64,000 bases of DNA from Mariniphaga anaerophila. GTDB lineage: Bacteria; Bacteroidota; Bacteroidia; Bacteroidales; Prolixibacteraceae. Shown here piece by piece: positions 16,202 to 25,248 of the stretch. The first letter of the stretch is position 1; each line of letters starts with the position of its first letter. The stretch lies in contig NZ_FQUM01000012.1 of assembly GCF_900129025.1 (NCBI RefSeq), positions 1 to 64,000 of the forward strand. Reading direction: 5' to 3'. A program made the translations under genes and the position numbers. The notes under the pieces were generated by a model that was not told where the DNA came from, made no database searches, and was given only the letters and a program-made list of their open reading frames with translations.

Positions 16202-17161
16202 ATGAGAATCAGATTTTTCATAATCATTTTTTTTGTAGTACTCGTAACCGGATGCAGACCGAAAAAAAATGCCGGAAGTGCTGCTTCGTATACGATTGCT
16301 ACGCTCAGAGGGCCTTCATCGATGGGAATGATACAGCTTATTGACAGCTTGAAAAATGCAGAAAATACGGACTTCCGGGTTGAATTTCTGAACGAACCGA
16401 TACAGGTGCGGAAGATGATGCTCGACGGATCGGCAGATTTTGCCATTCTGCCGACAACCATGGCTGCAATATTATATAATAAAGGATTGGATTACCGTTT
16501 GATTGCCGTTCCGGTTTGGGGCACGCTTTATTTGTTTGGCGAGGACACAACCATTACCGGTTGGAGCAACCTTCTGCACAAACGTGTAAATGTGATGGAA
16601 AAGGGAATGACTCCGGATGTGCTTTTTCGTTATCTGTTGCAAAAGCACGGCATCAATCCGGACAAAGACGTTGTGCTCGATTACAGTTTTCCTACTCACA
16701 TTGATTTGGCAAACGCCGTTGCTGCGGGGCAGGCAAAATTGGGAGTTATTTCGGAACCGTTGGTCAGCCTGGTGATGCAACGAAATAAAAAGGTGCGTCC
16801 TATTTTCGATTTGAACAAGGAGTGGAACAACGTGCAGGGAACGCCCATTGCTCAAACTGCATTTTTGGGAAAAGGGAAACTGCTTCAGGAAAATCCCAAA
16901 ATGGCAGAACAGCTTATTGCTGCTTACGATAAATCAACCCGGTGGGTAAATCAGAATCCCGACAGTGCTGCTACACTTATTGTCAAATACGGTATTCTGC
17001 CTGACAAAAACGTTGCGTCGCAGTCAATTCCCCGGTCGAACCTTAATTTTGTGAGAGCGCGGGGAATTTCAGAGGAAATAGAAGAATACCTGAGCATTTT
17101 TTACAGTATGAACCCTGAAATTATTGGAGGCAAACTTCCTGATGAAAATTTCTATTACTAA
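16202..17161 (+). CDS. NMT1/SsuA-like ABC transporter substrate-binding lipoprotein
   Basis: The 319-residue protein has a lipoprotein signal (VVLVTGC, Cys18) and then a periplasmic-binding-protein fold of the SsuA/ThiY/NMT1 group. Visible pieces are TIATLRGPSSMGMIQLIDSL at the first lobe, SADFAILPTTMAA (about 78-90), and AVAAGQAKLGVISEPLVSLVM (about 172-192). This group binds sulfonates, nitrate, pyrimidine thiamin precursors or similar small ligands. The permease start lies 20 bases inside its 3' end, so the three ABC genes form one operon. The ligand is not readable. Confidence 0.88.
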   Translation: MRIRFFIIIFFVVLVTGCRPKKNAGSAASYTIATLRGPSSMGMIQLIDSLKNAENTDFRVEFLNEPIQVRKMMLDGSADFAILPTTMAAILYNKGLDYRLIAVPVWGTLYLFGEDTTITGWSNLLHKRVNVMEKGMTPDVLFRYLLQKHGINPDKDVVLDYSFPTHIDLANAVAAGQAKLGVISEPLVSLVMQRNKKVRPIFDLNKEWNNVQGTPIAQTAFLGKGKLLQENPKMAEQLIAAYDKSTRWVNQNPDSAATLIVKYGILPDKNVASQSIPRSNLNFVRARGISEEIEEYLSIFYSMNPEIIGGKLPDENFYY

Positions 17162-17897
17162 AAAGCAATACATAGGTTTTATTTCGGTGGCTGTAATGCT
17201 GGCAGTCTGGAAACTTCTGGCTTTGTATTTCGACTCAGATTTTATTGTGCCGCATCCGGAAGATACGTTTTTAACAGTTCTGAAACTGTTTGCCGATAGC
17301 AGTTTTGCGGCGGTTGTGGGTACTACTGTTTTGCGCGGGCTGATTGGTTTTGTCATTTCTTTTTTTCTGGGAGTAGGAATTGGCATTATGGCCGGAATCA
17401 GTCCCGGATTTAATGCGTTTATAAATCCGATGTTGGTTACTATCCGTTCCACGCCGGTAATTGCTCTTATTTTGCTGGCGCTTATCTGGTTCAGCCCCGA
17501 TGCTGTGCCCGTATTTATTGCCATGCTAACCATGTTTCCTTTTATTTGTACCAATGTGGTTGACGGGATAAAAAGTGTCGATTCTCAGTTAATTGAAATG
17601 GCCCGGTTTTACAAAACAGGAAAGCGCAGAATTGTTAGTGAAGTTTATCTTCCGGCCATTGTTCCTTTTATTATGAGCGGAGCATCCAGCGCCATGGGCA
17701 TAGGCTGGCGGGCAATAATCATTGGAGAAGTGCTGAGTCAGCCTCAATACGGAATTGGAACAAAAATGCAGTCGGCACAAACTTTTTTAAATGTTGATGC
17801 CGTAATCGCCTGGACGCTGATTGCGGTGCTGATTAGTTTTGTCTTTGAGAAGATTATTCGGTGGAGCGAGCAAAAGATCGTAAAATGGAAAGCATGA
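17142..17897 (+). CDS. ABC transporter permease, SsuC/TauC type
   Basis: The start at 17142 is chosen over the in-frame TTG at 17124 because GGAGG at 17126-17130 is 11 bases upstream. The 251-residue protein has about six membrane segments and the EAA-type loop of BPD permeases (EMARFYKTGKRRIVSEVYLPAIVPFI, about residues 150-175), which contacts the ATPase. It overlaps the binding-protein gene by 20 bases and its TGA overlaps the ATPase start in an ATGA. It forms the inner-membrane channel of the importer. Confidence 0.9.
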   Translation: MKISITKKQYIGFISVAVMLAVWKLLALYFDSDFIVPHPEDTFLTVLKLFADSSFAAVVGTTVLRGLIGFVISFFLGVGIGIMAGISPGFNAFINPMLVTIRSTPVIALILLALIWFSPDAVPVFIAMLTMFPFICTNVVDGIKSVDSQLIEMARFYKTGKRRIVSEVYLPAIVPFIMSGASSAMGIGWRAIIIGEVLSQPQYGIGTKMQSAQTFLNVDAVIAWTLIAVLISFVFEKIIRWSEQKIVKWKA

Positions 17898-18616
17898 CAA
17901 TGGAGTTGCAGATTAAAAATATCAGTAAAAGTTTCAACCGCAATTTTCTGTTCGACGGGTTTACTGTTGATTTCAAAGAAGGAATTATCACCTGCATTCT
18001 GGGGCCTTCGGGGTGTGGCAAAACAACCCTGCTGAATATTCTCGGGAAAATAGTTTCGCCGGATAGCGGAGTCCTCATTGGTTTTGAAGGGAAGTCGGCG
18101 TCGTATATTTTCCAGGAACCCCGTTTGTTGCCGTGGAAAACTGTGCGCGGCAATATTGAATTTGTTTTAAGCCGAAAGTTTTCTCAGGCCGAGCGCAAGG
18201 AGCAGGTAGACCGGCTTATCCGGCTGGTAGAACTCGACGGTTTTGCCGATCACTATCCGTCGCAGTTGAGCGGTGGAATGCGCCAACGGGTTTCCATTGC
18301 CCGGGCTTTTGCCAGTCCGTCGGATGTAATTTTGATGGACGAGCCGCTTTCAGGATTAGATATTGCGCTAAAGCGAAACATCATTCAGTGGTTTTCGCAA
18401 ATTTGGGAAGCAGATAAACGCACCGTAATTTTTGTCACCCACGATGTTGATGAGGCTCTTTCGCTCGGGGAAGAAATAATTGTGCTGAGTCAGGCCCCGG
18501 TGCAAATTGTTGCCCACGAAAGCATTAACGAACCCGCCGGAAAACGGGATGTGCAGGCTCCCCGGTTTGCAGAAATACGAAAAACTCTTTTTAACGCGTT
18601 GGGAAAGACGGATTAA
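17894..18616 (+). CDS. ABC transporter ATP-binding protein, SsuB/TauB type
   Basis: The ATG at 17894 overlaps the permease TGA (ATGA); an in-frame ATG at 17885 would add three residues. The protein of about 240 residues shows Walker A GPSGCGKTT (37-45), signature LSGGMRQRVSIARAFA, Walker B VILMDEPLSGLD and the switch histidine in FVTHDVDEA. The sequence at the Q-loop is FQEPRLLPW, typical of nitrate/sulfonate/taurine importers. It energises the preceding permease. The next gene is convergent, 18 bases away. Confidence 0.92.
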   Translation: MTMELQIKNISKSFNRNFLFDGFTVDFKEGIITCILGPSGCGKTTLLNILGKIVSPDSGVLIGFEGKSASYIFQEPRLLPWKTVRGNIEFVLSRKFSQAERKEQVDRLIRLVELDGFADHYPSQLSGGMRQRVSIARAFASPSDVILMDEPLSGLDIALKRNIIQWFSQIWEADKRTVIFVTHDVDEALSLGEEIIVLSQAPVQIVAHESINEPAGKRDVQAPRFAEIRKTLFNALGKTD

Positions 18617-18634
18617 CGTTTCCCCAAATATCTG

Positions 18635-20164
18635 CTAATCGCTGAAGAAAAGGCTTTTCCCCGGGTACTGTGGTTCGCACGTCAGGTTTACTTTTAATTT
18701 GCGCCATCCGGCTTCGTCGCCCGGTGTTGGAATGTGTGTTAAATGCACTTCACAATCCTGAAGATATTTCAGCTTTTCCAACGCCATTTGCCCCGCAGGA
18801 TTAGACAAAGCGCTAATTGACAAAACAATGAGTGTTTCGTCCACATCGAGGCTGGTCATTTTTCTGTTGAGAATACTTTTTTTCAAATGGGTAACCGAGT
18901 CGATGATGCTTTGAGGAAGCAGGTACATGCTGTGGGGAAGCCCGGCTAAGTGCTTGGTTGCATTTAAAATAAGGGCTGAAGATGCGTGCATCAACGGCGA
19001 ATTTTTTCCGGTAATAATAGTTCCGTCGGGCAGTTCAATGGATGCGCCACAATAAACTCCGGCATTTCCTTTTTCTTCTGCCTCTGCACATTTTGCGGCT
19101 GCTCTGGCTGGTTCAACTACTTTGCGGTCTTCCGGTTTTGCTTCCACCTTTTCCATGATGCTTTTGATCCTTTCAAAAGTGATTTTATCCACCATGCCTT
19201 TTGCATATTCCACTGCACATCTGAAATACCTCCGGATAATTTCCTGGTGAGCTGCTTCCGACACAATTCGGTCGTCAGTAATTCCTGCGCCGGCTCTGTT
19301 TACGCCCATGTCGGTAGGAGACTGGTACATCGATTCTCCGCCGGTAATCTTTTCAATTATCCTTTTCAGTAAATGGAACGCTTCTATATCGCGGTTGTAG
19401 TTAACAACTTTTTTGTTGTAAGCGCGTAAATGATGTTCGTCGATCATCACTTTATCATTAAGGTCGACAGTTGCCGCTTCGTAGGCAATGTTTACCTTGT
19501 GGTCAACCGGTAAATCCCAAATCGGAAAAGTTTCAAATTTTGCGTATCCGGCTTTTACTCCCCTTTTGTGTTCGTGATACAGGTTTCCCAGGCAAGTTGC
19601 CAGTTTGCCGCTGCCCGGACCGGGGCCGGTAACTGCTACAATTGGTTTGGAGGTTTCGATGTATTCGTTGGCGCCGTAACCGTTATCGCTTACAATCAGA
19701 TCGATATCAGTCGGGTATCCTTTGGTGGGGTAGTGCAGGTACACTTTTATTCCCCTCATTTCCAGCTTATTTTTGAATGCAATTGCCGGCGGCTGATTCT
19801 GAAAGCGTGTAATAACTACCGCACAGATATCAATATCCCACTCCCTGAAATCGTCAATGGTTTTTAGAATGTCCACATCGTATGTGATGCCAAAATCCGC
19901 CCGTATTTTTTTTCGTTCAATATCACCTGCATGAATACACAGAATGACATCTGTTTTATCTTTGAGCTGTTGCAGCAGCCTCATTTTAACATTCGGGTCG
20001 AAACCCGGGAGTACTCGCGCTGCGTGGTAATCGTACAGAATTTTCCCGCCAAATTCGAGATATAGCCTGTGATTAAACCTGTTTACCCGTTCGAGAATGG
20101 AGGCAGTTTGTTCCCGAAGGTATTTTTCGTTATCGAAACCAATTTTTTTATTGTCGTCCCTCAT
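18635..20164 (-). CDS. DUF1846-family protein
   Basis: The 509-residue protein matches the DUF1846 family in length and motifs: IGFDNEKYLREQTASILERV at the N-terminus, KPIVAVTGPGPGSGKLATCLGNLYHE with a P-loop-like GPGPGSGK at 180-187, and DRTSLDVDETL-like text near the C-terminus (SLDVDETLIVLSI). It is predicted cytoplasmic, with no signal or membrane segment. The function of the family is not established to my knowledge; the P-loop-like segment suggests nucleotide binding. It is convergent with the ABC importer, and no partner gene is evident. Confidence 0.85.
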   Translation of the reverse strand: MRDDNKKIGFDNEKYLREQTASILERVNRFNHRLYLEFGGKILYDYHAARVLPGFDPNVKMRLLQQLKDKTDVILCIHAGDIERKKIRADFGITYDVDILKTIDDFREWDIDICAVVITRFQNQPPAIAFKNKLEMRGIKVYLHYPTKGYPTDIDLIVSDNGYGANEYIETSKPIVAVTGPGPGSGKLATCLGNLYHEHKRGVKAGYAKFETFPIWDLPVDHKVNIAYEAATVDLNDKVMIDEHHLRAYNKKVVNYNRDIEAFHLLKRIIEKITGGESMYQSPTDMGVNRAGAGITDDRIVSEAAHQEIIRRYFRCAVEYAKGMVDKITFERIKSIMEKVEAKPEDRKVVEPARAAAKCAEAEEKGNAGVYCGASIELPDGTIITGKNSPLMHASSALILNATKHLAGLPHSMYLLPQSIIDSVTHLKKSILNRKMTSLDVDETLIVLSISALSNPAGQMALEKLKYLQDCEVHLTHIPTPGDEAGWRKLKVNLTCEPQYPGKSLFFSD

Positions 20165-20417
20165 ACCTAAATCGTAATTTTCCCCTGTATAGTAAATTGC
20201 GGCGGCAAAATTCGAAAAAAATTTAGGTTTAAGAAACTTCCCGGGGAAAATAAAATTTTAGATGTCAGATAATTCTGTTTTCTGAATTTTTGTAATTGTT
20301 AAAAAGTGAGACAAATAGGCCGCAGGTTATTTTTTTGATCACCGGAGCCAATCTGAGTCGCATTTATTTTAGGTTGATGCTTCTGCTCTTTTTTGGCGGC
20401 TGACGACGGCAAATGTG

Positions 20418-20909
20418 TCAGCGGTGAAATATTTTTATGCTGAGTCCTTTTCGGACAGACCAGCCTTCTTTGTCGGTTAGCCGGACAAAAAAGTGATAGT
20501 CGCCATCATCAAAAGGGCCATTTTCATTTCCCGATGGAATGGTTATCAATTCATCTGTTTCGTATTTCTGTAGCCCGTTTTCAATTTTATAGTCATCGAT
20601 AAGCGAAAAGGGATTAACCGGGTCTTTTTCGGGCAGAAAGTCGCATTGGGAAACTTCGGTGCTGTGTGAATGGTGATCGAAATTGTGATGCACATCAATG
20701 CTGAACGACCCGAGTTCAACATTGTCGGAGAACAGCATTTTCAGTTTGAAGGATTCTCCAAAATAGAGCGTGTCACAATTTTGCGGAAACGCTCCTTCTA
20801 TGGTCAGATCTATTTGTGGCTCTTGCTTGTCTATTTCAGCATCTTGCGTACAAAAATTGAAAACCAAAAGCAGCAGCGATGCAACTAAAATTATTTTTAC
20901 GCTTTTCAT
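20418..20909 (-). CDS. DUF4625 lipoprotein (His-rich)
   Basis: The 163-residue exported protein has an N-terminal hydrophobic segment ending FNFC, so lipidation is likely though the lipobox is imperfect. The rest is one beta-sandwich of the DUF4625 type (PQIDLTIEGAFPQNCDTLYFGESF, then DNVELGSFSIDVHHNF, ending DGDYHFFVRLTDKEGW). The loop HHNFDHHSHS (about 89-98) is rich in His and could bind metal. A second DUF4625 protein is encoded upstream on the same strand, followed by a TonB receptor and a Fur-type regulator. A role in metal capture or delivery at the cell surface is inferred from that context. Confidence 0.78.
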   Translation of the reverse strand: MKSVKIILVASLLLLVFNFCTQDAEIDKQEPQIDLTIEGAFPQNCDTLYFGESFKLKMLFSDNVELGSFSIDVHHNFDHHSHSTEVSQCDFLPEKDPVNPFSLIDDYKIENGLQKYETDELITIPSGNENGPFDDGDYHFFVRLTDKEGWSVRKGLSIKIFHR

Positions 20910-21084
20910 TGTTCTTAATTTTTTGAGCCAACAGATGGAATTTACTGAGAGATTAAATCAATGCGAATTCCATTGTTGTGCTCGTTTCGTTTTATAAATT
21001 TAAATCAGGGGACAGAAGCCTGCCCCTGAAACTTGAAATCGATAAATTCAAATTAAACGACCTGATTATTACAGGTTTTGGTTG

Positions 21085-21507
21085 TTATTCTGTCGGAACT
21101 TCAATTGAAATTTCATCTTCAACAGTGGTTTGATTCCCTTCCTGGTCGGTTACCGTAAGGTGAAAATGGTAGTCGCCTTCTTCGGTTTCTGCAGGAATTT
21201 CCAGATGTTCGTGGAATGTGGTGCTTTTCAAATCTGCATAGTCATCGAATCGAACCATAATTTCTTCATGCTCGCCTTCTTCCATGTGTATTTCCACCGT
21301 AATAAAATCTATTTTTCCTTCGGCTTTAATTTCGGCTTCAATGTGCAGGTCTTTGCCGATGTAGGCAACGCGGCTGTTGTCTTTGCCCAGCTCCAGTATG
21401 TTGATAACAGGTTTGGGAACTGCGTCATCGTTTTTATCGCAGGAAGAAAAGATAAATGCATTCAACGTAATAAAAATCAGGGCAATTGTTTTGATTGTTG
21501 TGCTCAT
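21085..21507 (-). CDS. DUF4625 lipoprotein
   Basis: The start at 21507 gives MSTTIKTIALIFITLN and a proper lipobox (FIFSSC). An in-frame ATG at 21537 would overlap the receptor gene and add ten residues. The protein of about 140 residues is a DUF4625 beta-sandwich (PVINILELGKDNSRVAYIG and EEGDYHFHLTVTDQEGN). It has an acidic/His loop EIHMEEGEHEE that may bind divalent metal. It is the paralogue of the protein at 20418-20909 and lies 29 bases after the TonB receptor, so it is in the same transcription unit. A surface metal-binding partner of the receptor is the likely role. Confidence 0.8.
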   Translation of the reverse strand: MSTTIKTIALIFITLNAFIFSSCDKNDDAVPKPVINILELGKDNSRVAYIGKDLHIEAEIKAEGKIDFITVEIHMEEGEHEEIMVRFDDYADLKSTTFHEHLEIPAETEEGDYHFHLTVTDQEGNQTTVEDEISIEVPTE

Positions 21508-21536
21508 AATATTGAAATTAATTTTTTTAGACATCA

Positions 21537-23954
21537 TTATTTTTTGTTCATTTTACCGGAGAAGGGAATCGAGATGTTTGCTATAATATTTCGTCCCGGC
21601 TCGGGTACATTAATAAGCCTGTAGTAACTTGTGTGATTGAAGTATTTGTTATTTGTCAGGTTTTGAACCTGTAGCGAAATGTTAACTTTCTGATTTTGCA
21701 GCTTTACATCGCCGCCCAATCCGATGTTTATAACATGGTACCCATTTGTTGTTTTTTCCGGCGGCACAATGTTTTTTTGAGCGGCTGTAATTCTGAAATC
21801 AACAGTCAAATAAGGATTTTCAAGAAAATACATTTTTGGCTTTTTGTATTTTATGTTGAAAATTGCAGATGCAGGTGGCGAAAAGGGGAGTGTGAATCCT
21901 TTTTTCTCGCCGGAGAGTTGTTCTGAATAAACGAATTCTCCGATAACCCCCAGCTGCAGCGCGTTCAGTATTTCGTAATGGGCATGAATTTCTGCCCCCA
22001 AACGTAATACTTTGCTTTGGGTGTAATAGAAAACCTGGTTGCCGTTGCCATAAAGCCTGTCGTGTTCTGAACTCGGATTGAGAAAAATGTAATTGGGAAA
22101 GTAGTTCAGAAACGGAGTGGTTTCCACTGCAAATTTTGGCGCATTAAATTCCACCCCGGCATCAAATTGCCACGATGTTTCCGGAGATAAATCCGGGTTG
22201 CCGACTTCGTAGCTGAAATTGTGATAGTTTACTCCGTTTGCTGCCAGCTCTTTTGCAATGGGAATGCGGAAACTTTTGCCAACGTTGGTTTTAAACGACC
22301 ACCTTTCCTGGTTGTAATTGTAGCCAACCGACCACGAAAAATTGGAAAAACTGCGGCTGATGTTTCCGGCTCTTTTCAGGTAGTGGAATGTTGTGTCGGT
22401 GTTGATAATAACAGGCGAAGTAAACCAGTCGGAGTATTCATTAGTGTGAATAGTGCCGTGGTCGTACCTGATGCCCATCTGGATGATGCTTTTTTCTGAA
22501 AATGTATGTTTTGAAAAAGCATAACTACCAAAACTCCACTGTTTGTAAGCAGGAATAATAAAACCTCTCCCGCCAATTTTATTGTCCTGTAAATCGCCGC
22601 TGGCGCCAATAATAAAATGTGTTTTTTCGTTGGCGTGGTAACTCAATCGCACGTTTCCTGAATAGACAAATTTTTCGAACTGGCGTTCAAGGTCGGGGTC
22701 GAAGTTCAGCGTACCCGGAAAAATTGCCGGCATATACCCGTGACTCACGTATTTGCTCCATTCCTGCCTGAAGTTCCGTTGAAATCCCAAATCAGTTTCA
22801 AGGCTGACTTTGTCCCACTGGTACCGGCTTCTGTTTATCAGTTTGAAATGGTTGACCTGCTGGTAAGGGTAATTAATATCCCGTGCCGATTTGTCGTGCA
22901 GGTTAGTATCAACATTCCGCGGCTCCAGGCCGTGTGCATTGGCAAAGAATCCACTTTTGCTGCTTACGTTACTGAGATAAAATCTGCTTTGAAAAGCCGT
23001 TTTGACAATCCCAAATGAGAAGTGCAGATTTTTCTCTCCGCCTGCCGTATTGCGCAAATGGTTTTTGTGTATTGCTGCCCGGTAAGAATAAATATCCACA
23101 CTATCGGCAGGTACTTTGTAATCACCGTAATCCAGCAAGGTTACACGAAAATCTGCAAAGAACCATTTCCTTCTTCCGAACAATGAAACTGACGTGCCTA
23201 GGTAGTCGTTATTTGTTTTTCCCGACAGGTTAACAGTGCCTGCAATGGAATTGTCAGCCGGCAGTTTTCTGTGTTTTATATTGATGACACCGCCAATGGC
23301 ATCGGAACCATATAAAATGGAGGCCGGCCCTTTAATAATTTCCACATCGCTTATGGCAAACTGATCCATCTCAAGTCCGTGATCTGCTCCCCACTGCTGA
23401 GCTTCGTGTTTGATGCCGTTTTCTGCAACAACAACACGGTTGAACGCTAAGCCGCGTATAACAGGTTTCGACTGCCCTGATCCGATGTCGATAGTGGTTA
23501 CGCCGGGCAGCCTTTCCAGCGATTTCATCAGACTTCCTCCAAGATTTTGTCTGAGATAGCGTTCATTCACAATTTCAGTATTTAAAGACTCCTCTCTTTT
23601 GCGTCTCTCGGCGTAGTTGTCGGTAACAACTATCTCCTGCAAATTGAGAAATGATTTTTTGAGTGCGGCATTGTATGGTTGGTCTTCCGGTATTGAAATG
23701 GAGTCGGTAACCGTTTGATAACCAATAAATGATATCTCGATTTTGTATGTCCCTTCTTCCACATCTTTTATAAGGAAAGAACCTGTTTTGTCAACAACTG
23801 AACCTTTTTCTATGGGATACAACATCACGTACGTTCCCGCTAAAGCCTGATTGTTTTCGTCAATAACTTTGCCTTTTAGTTCGTATTTCTTTTGAGCGAA
23901 AGACAAACCATAAATAGCATTCATGCATAACAAGAGCATGATAAATTTGCTCAT
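21537..23954 (-). CDS. TonB-dependent receptor, metal-type, with N-terminal regulatory-like domain
   Basis: The 805-residue protein has a signal peptide (YGLSFAQ) and a carboxypeptidase-regulatory-like domain (LKGKVIDENNQALAGTYVM, 27-95). These are followed by the TonB box region LQEIVVTDNYAERRK, a plug (VEIIKGPASILYGSDAIGG, about 204-222) and a barrel ending ISIPFSGKMNKK. The plug includes NGIKHEAQQWGADHGLEMD, a pattern I associate with receptors in zinc/iron/copper loci. It is flanked by two DUF4625 lipoproteins and a Fur-family gene, so uptake of a metal ion or metal complex is likely. Which metal cannot be decided here. Confidence 0.87.
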   Translation of the reverse strand: MSKFIMLLLCMNAIYGLSFAQKKYELKGKVIDENNQALAGTYVMLYPIEKGSVVDKTGSFLIKDVEEGTYKIEISFIGYQTVTDSISIPEDQPYNAALKKSFLNLQEIVVTDNYAERRKREESLNTEIVNERYLRQNLGGSLMKSLERLPGVTTIDIGSGQSKPVIRGLAFNRVVVAENGIKHEAQQWGADHGLEMDQFAISDVEIIKGPASILYGSDAIGGVINIKHRKLPADNSIAGTVNLSGKTNNDYLGTSVSLFGRRKWFFADFRVTLLDYGDYKVPADSVDIYSYRAAIHKNHLRNTAGGEKNLHFSFGIVKTAFQSRFYLSNVSSKSGFFANAHGLEPRNVDTNLHDKSARDINYPYQQVNHFKLINRSRYQWDKVSLETDLGFQRNFRQEWSKYVSHGYMPAIFPGTLNFDPDLERQFEKFVYSGNVRLSYHANEKTHFIIGASGDLQDNKIGGRGFIIPAYKQWSFGSYAFSKHTFSEKSIIQMGIRYDHGTIHTNEYSDWFTSPVIINTDTTFHYLKRAGNISRSFSNFSWSVGYNYNQERWSFKTNVGKSFRIPIAKELAANGVNYHNFSYEVGNPDLSPETSWQFDAGVEFNAPKFAVETTPFLNYFPNYIFLNPSSEHDRLYGNGNQVFYYTQSKVLRLGAEIHAHYEILNALQLGVIGEFVYSEQLSGEKKGFTLPFSPPASAIFNIKYKKPKMYFLENPYLTVDFRITAAQKNIVPPEKTTNGYHVINIGLGGDVKLQNQKVNISLQVQNLTNNKYFNHTSYYRLINVPEPGRNIIANISIPFSGKMNKK

Positions 23955-24006
23955 AACAAATTAGCTGAGTTTAAATTATCTGAATTTTTGAATCTAAAAC
24001 ACTATG

Positions 24007-24357
24007 TTAAATCAGATGCGGCGGCGCCCGTGGCGATTTTGTCGTGGGTATTTTTTTGTGTGGTTGCTTTGCATAGGGGGCGAAATATTTATCGGTCGTT
24101 GTTGGTTTGTTCGATTGAAAAGCGGGGGCAGAAGGTATGCTGTTTACCGCAAACTGATATTCGCAGATGGGACAGTGCTCTTCGTCCTGTACGATTTTTA
24201 CAATATCGTCGGTGAAATGGTCATCTGCAACTTGGGCATGGCAAGCCCCGTGGTGGCACGAGGAATGGTGCCAAACAATATGTACGGACTGAAACGTGAG
24301 CGGAAAAATGAAAATTCCGAATAAAAACCGTGCAATATGTTTTTTTATTCTTGGCAC
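24007..24357 (-). CDS. Small membrane-anchored Cys/His-rich protein
   Basis: I do not recognise a named family. The GTG at 24357 lies just after the fur stop; an earlier GTG at 24387 would overlap fur by 26 bases. The protein of about 116 residues has one hydrophobic segment (FLFGIFIFPLTF), then a cluster HIVWHHSSCHHGACHAQ, and later EEHCPICEYQF. The His/Cys clusters look like metal ligands facing the periplasm. It lies between the Fur-family gene and the TonB receptor in the same direction, so a metal-binding accessory role fits. There is no homology-based proof. Confidence 0.6.
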   Translation of the reverse strand: MPRIKKHIARFLFGIFIFPLTFQSVHIVWHHSSCHHGACHAQVADDHFTDDIVKIVQDEEHCPICEYQFAVNSIPSAPAFQSNKPTTTDKYFAPYAKQPHKKIPTTKSPRAPPHLI

Positions 24358-24361
24358 TTTT

Positions 24362-24775
24362 TTATGTCTTGTTTTTGCAAATGGCACATGTTCCCTTAAT
24401 TACAATCTCCGTTTCTTCTTTTTGGTAGCCCTCTGGTATTTTGATTTCTTCCAGTAAAACAGGTTCCAGACACTTTACCGAATGACATTGGTTGCAGTAA
24501 AAGTGTGCGTGTTCTTTTTTATGAGTAATTGAATTATCGAGTGCGTATTTTACCAATTGGCTGTCTACTACAATTTTGTGAATTATTTTGCTCTCTTCCA
24601 GTGTTTTAAAAGAGCGGTAAAAGGTGGTTCGATCATAGTTCCCTGAGAGCTTGTTTTTTATTTCGTTTTCAGAAAGTGCCTGATTGGCATCCTTTACCAC
24701 GTCAATAATTCCTTCCCGACAACTCGTTCGTTTTAGATTATGAATATTTAAAATGTCAACTGCTTTCATGTGCAA
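24362..24775 (-). CDS. Fur-family transcriptional repressor
   Basis: The 137-residue protein has the Fur winged helix (SCREGIIDVVKDANQALSENEI, with DRTTFYRSFKTLEESKIIH as recognition region). The Fur dimerisation domain follows, with the ligands HAHFYCNQCHSVKCLE and a second Cys pair CAICKNKT that should hold structural zinc. It could sense iron or zinc. It is first in the metal locus, and an inverted repeat overlaps its own -7 element, which points to autoregulation and control of the whole minus-strand unit. Confidence 0.9.
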   Translation of the reverse strand: MHMKAVDILNIHNLKRTSCREGIIDVVKDANQALSENEIKNKLSGNYDRTTFYRSFKTLEESKIIHKIVVDSQLVKYALDNSITHKKEHAHFYCNQCHSVKCLEPVLLEEIKIPEGYQKEETEIVIKGTCAICKNKT

Positions 24776-24787
24776 TATTGTTTTAAA

Positions 24788-24808
24788 TGCAACATTGATG
24801 CAAATGTA
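24788..24808 (-). promoter_or_regulatory. Fur-locus -7 element overlapped by a Fur-box-like inverted repeat
   Basis: TGCAACATTGATGCA at 24788-24802 is an inverted repeat (TGCA-n-CA-n-TG-n-TGCA, 12 of 14 arm positions paired). Read on the minus strand, TACATTTG ends within it (plus 24801-24808) and fits TAnnTTTG. A repressor bound here would mask the -7 element. The start codon of the fur gene is 13 bases away from the repeat. Confidence 0.6.
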
Positions 24809-25248
24809 AGAAGAAATTCGAAATGAGGCCGTTTTTGTTTTGAAAAGTTGAGAAAACTTAAAAGAAATAGTAGGAAAAGTAGCTCTATGGGATCGAACGC
24901 GTTTATGGATGGAGTAGCGGTGCGGTTGAGTTATTTTTAACGGGGTATTTAATAAAATGATCTAAAAATTTGTAATAAGAATGGATTCATTTTTTTTCAT
25001 AGTTTAATTTGTGAAATAATTGTGTTGTGAGGCATCTTTTTATGTTTTGTTAACTTTTTTTTAATAAATTTACCAAAGCTCAAAAAATGATGCGCTGTTA
25101 ATTCATGTAAAACTACAATCACCTATGAAAAAAACGTACAATCCATTTATCTTTTGTCTTAGAATATTTACCTCAGTTGAAATAGGCATGTCTCCCTATT
25201 TCTGTGATATGTTAAATGTATAGTATTTTTATCTTAATGCTTTTATAA

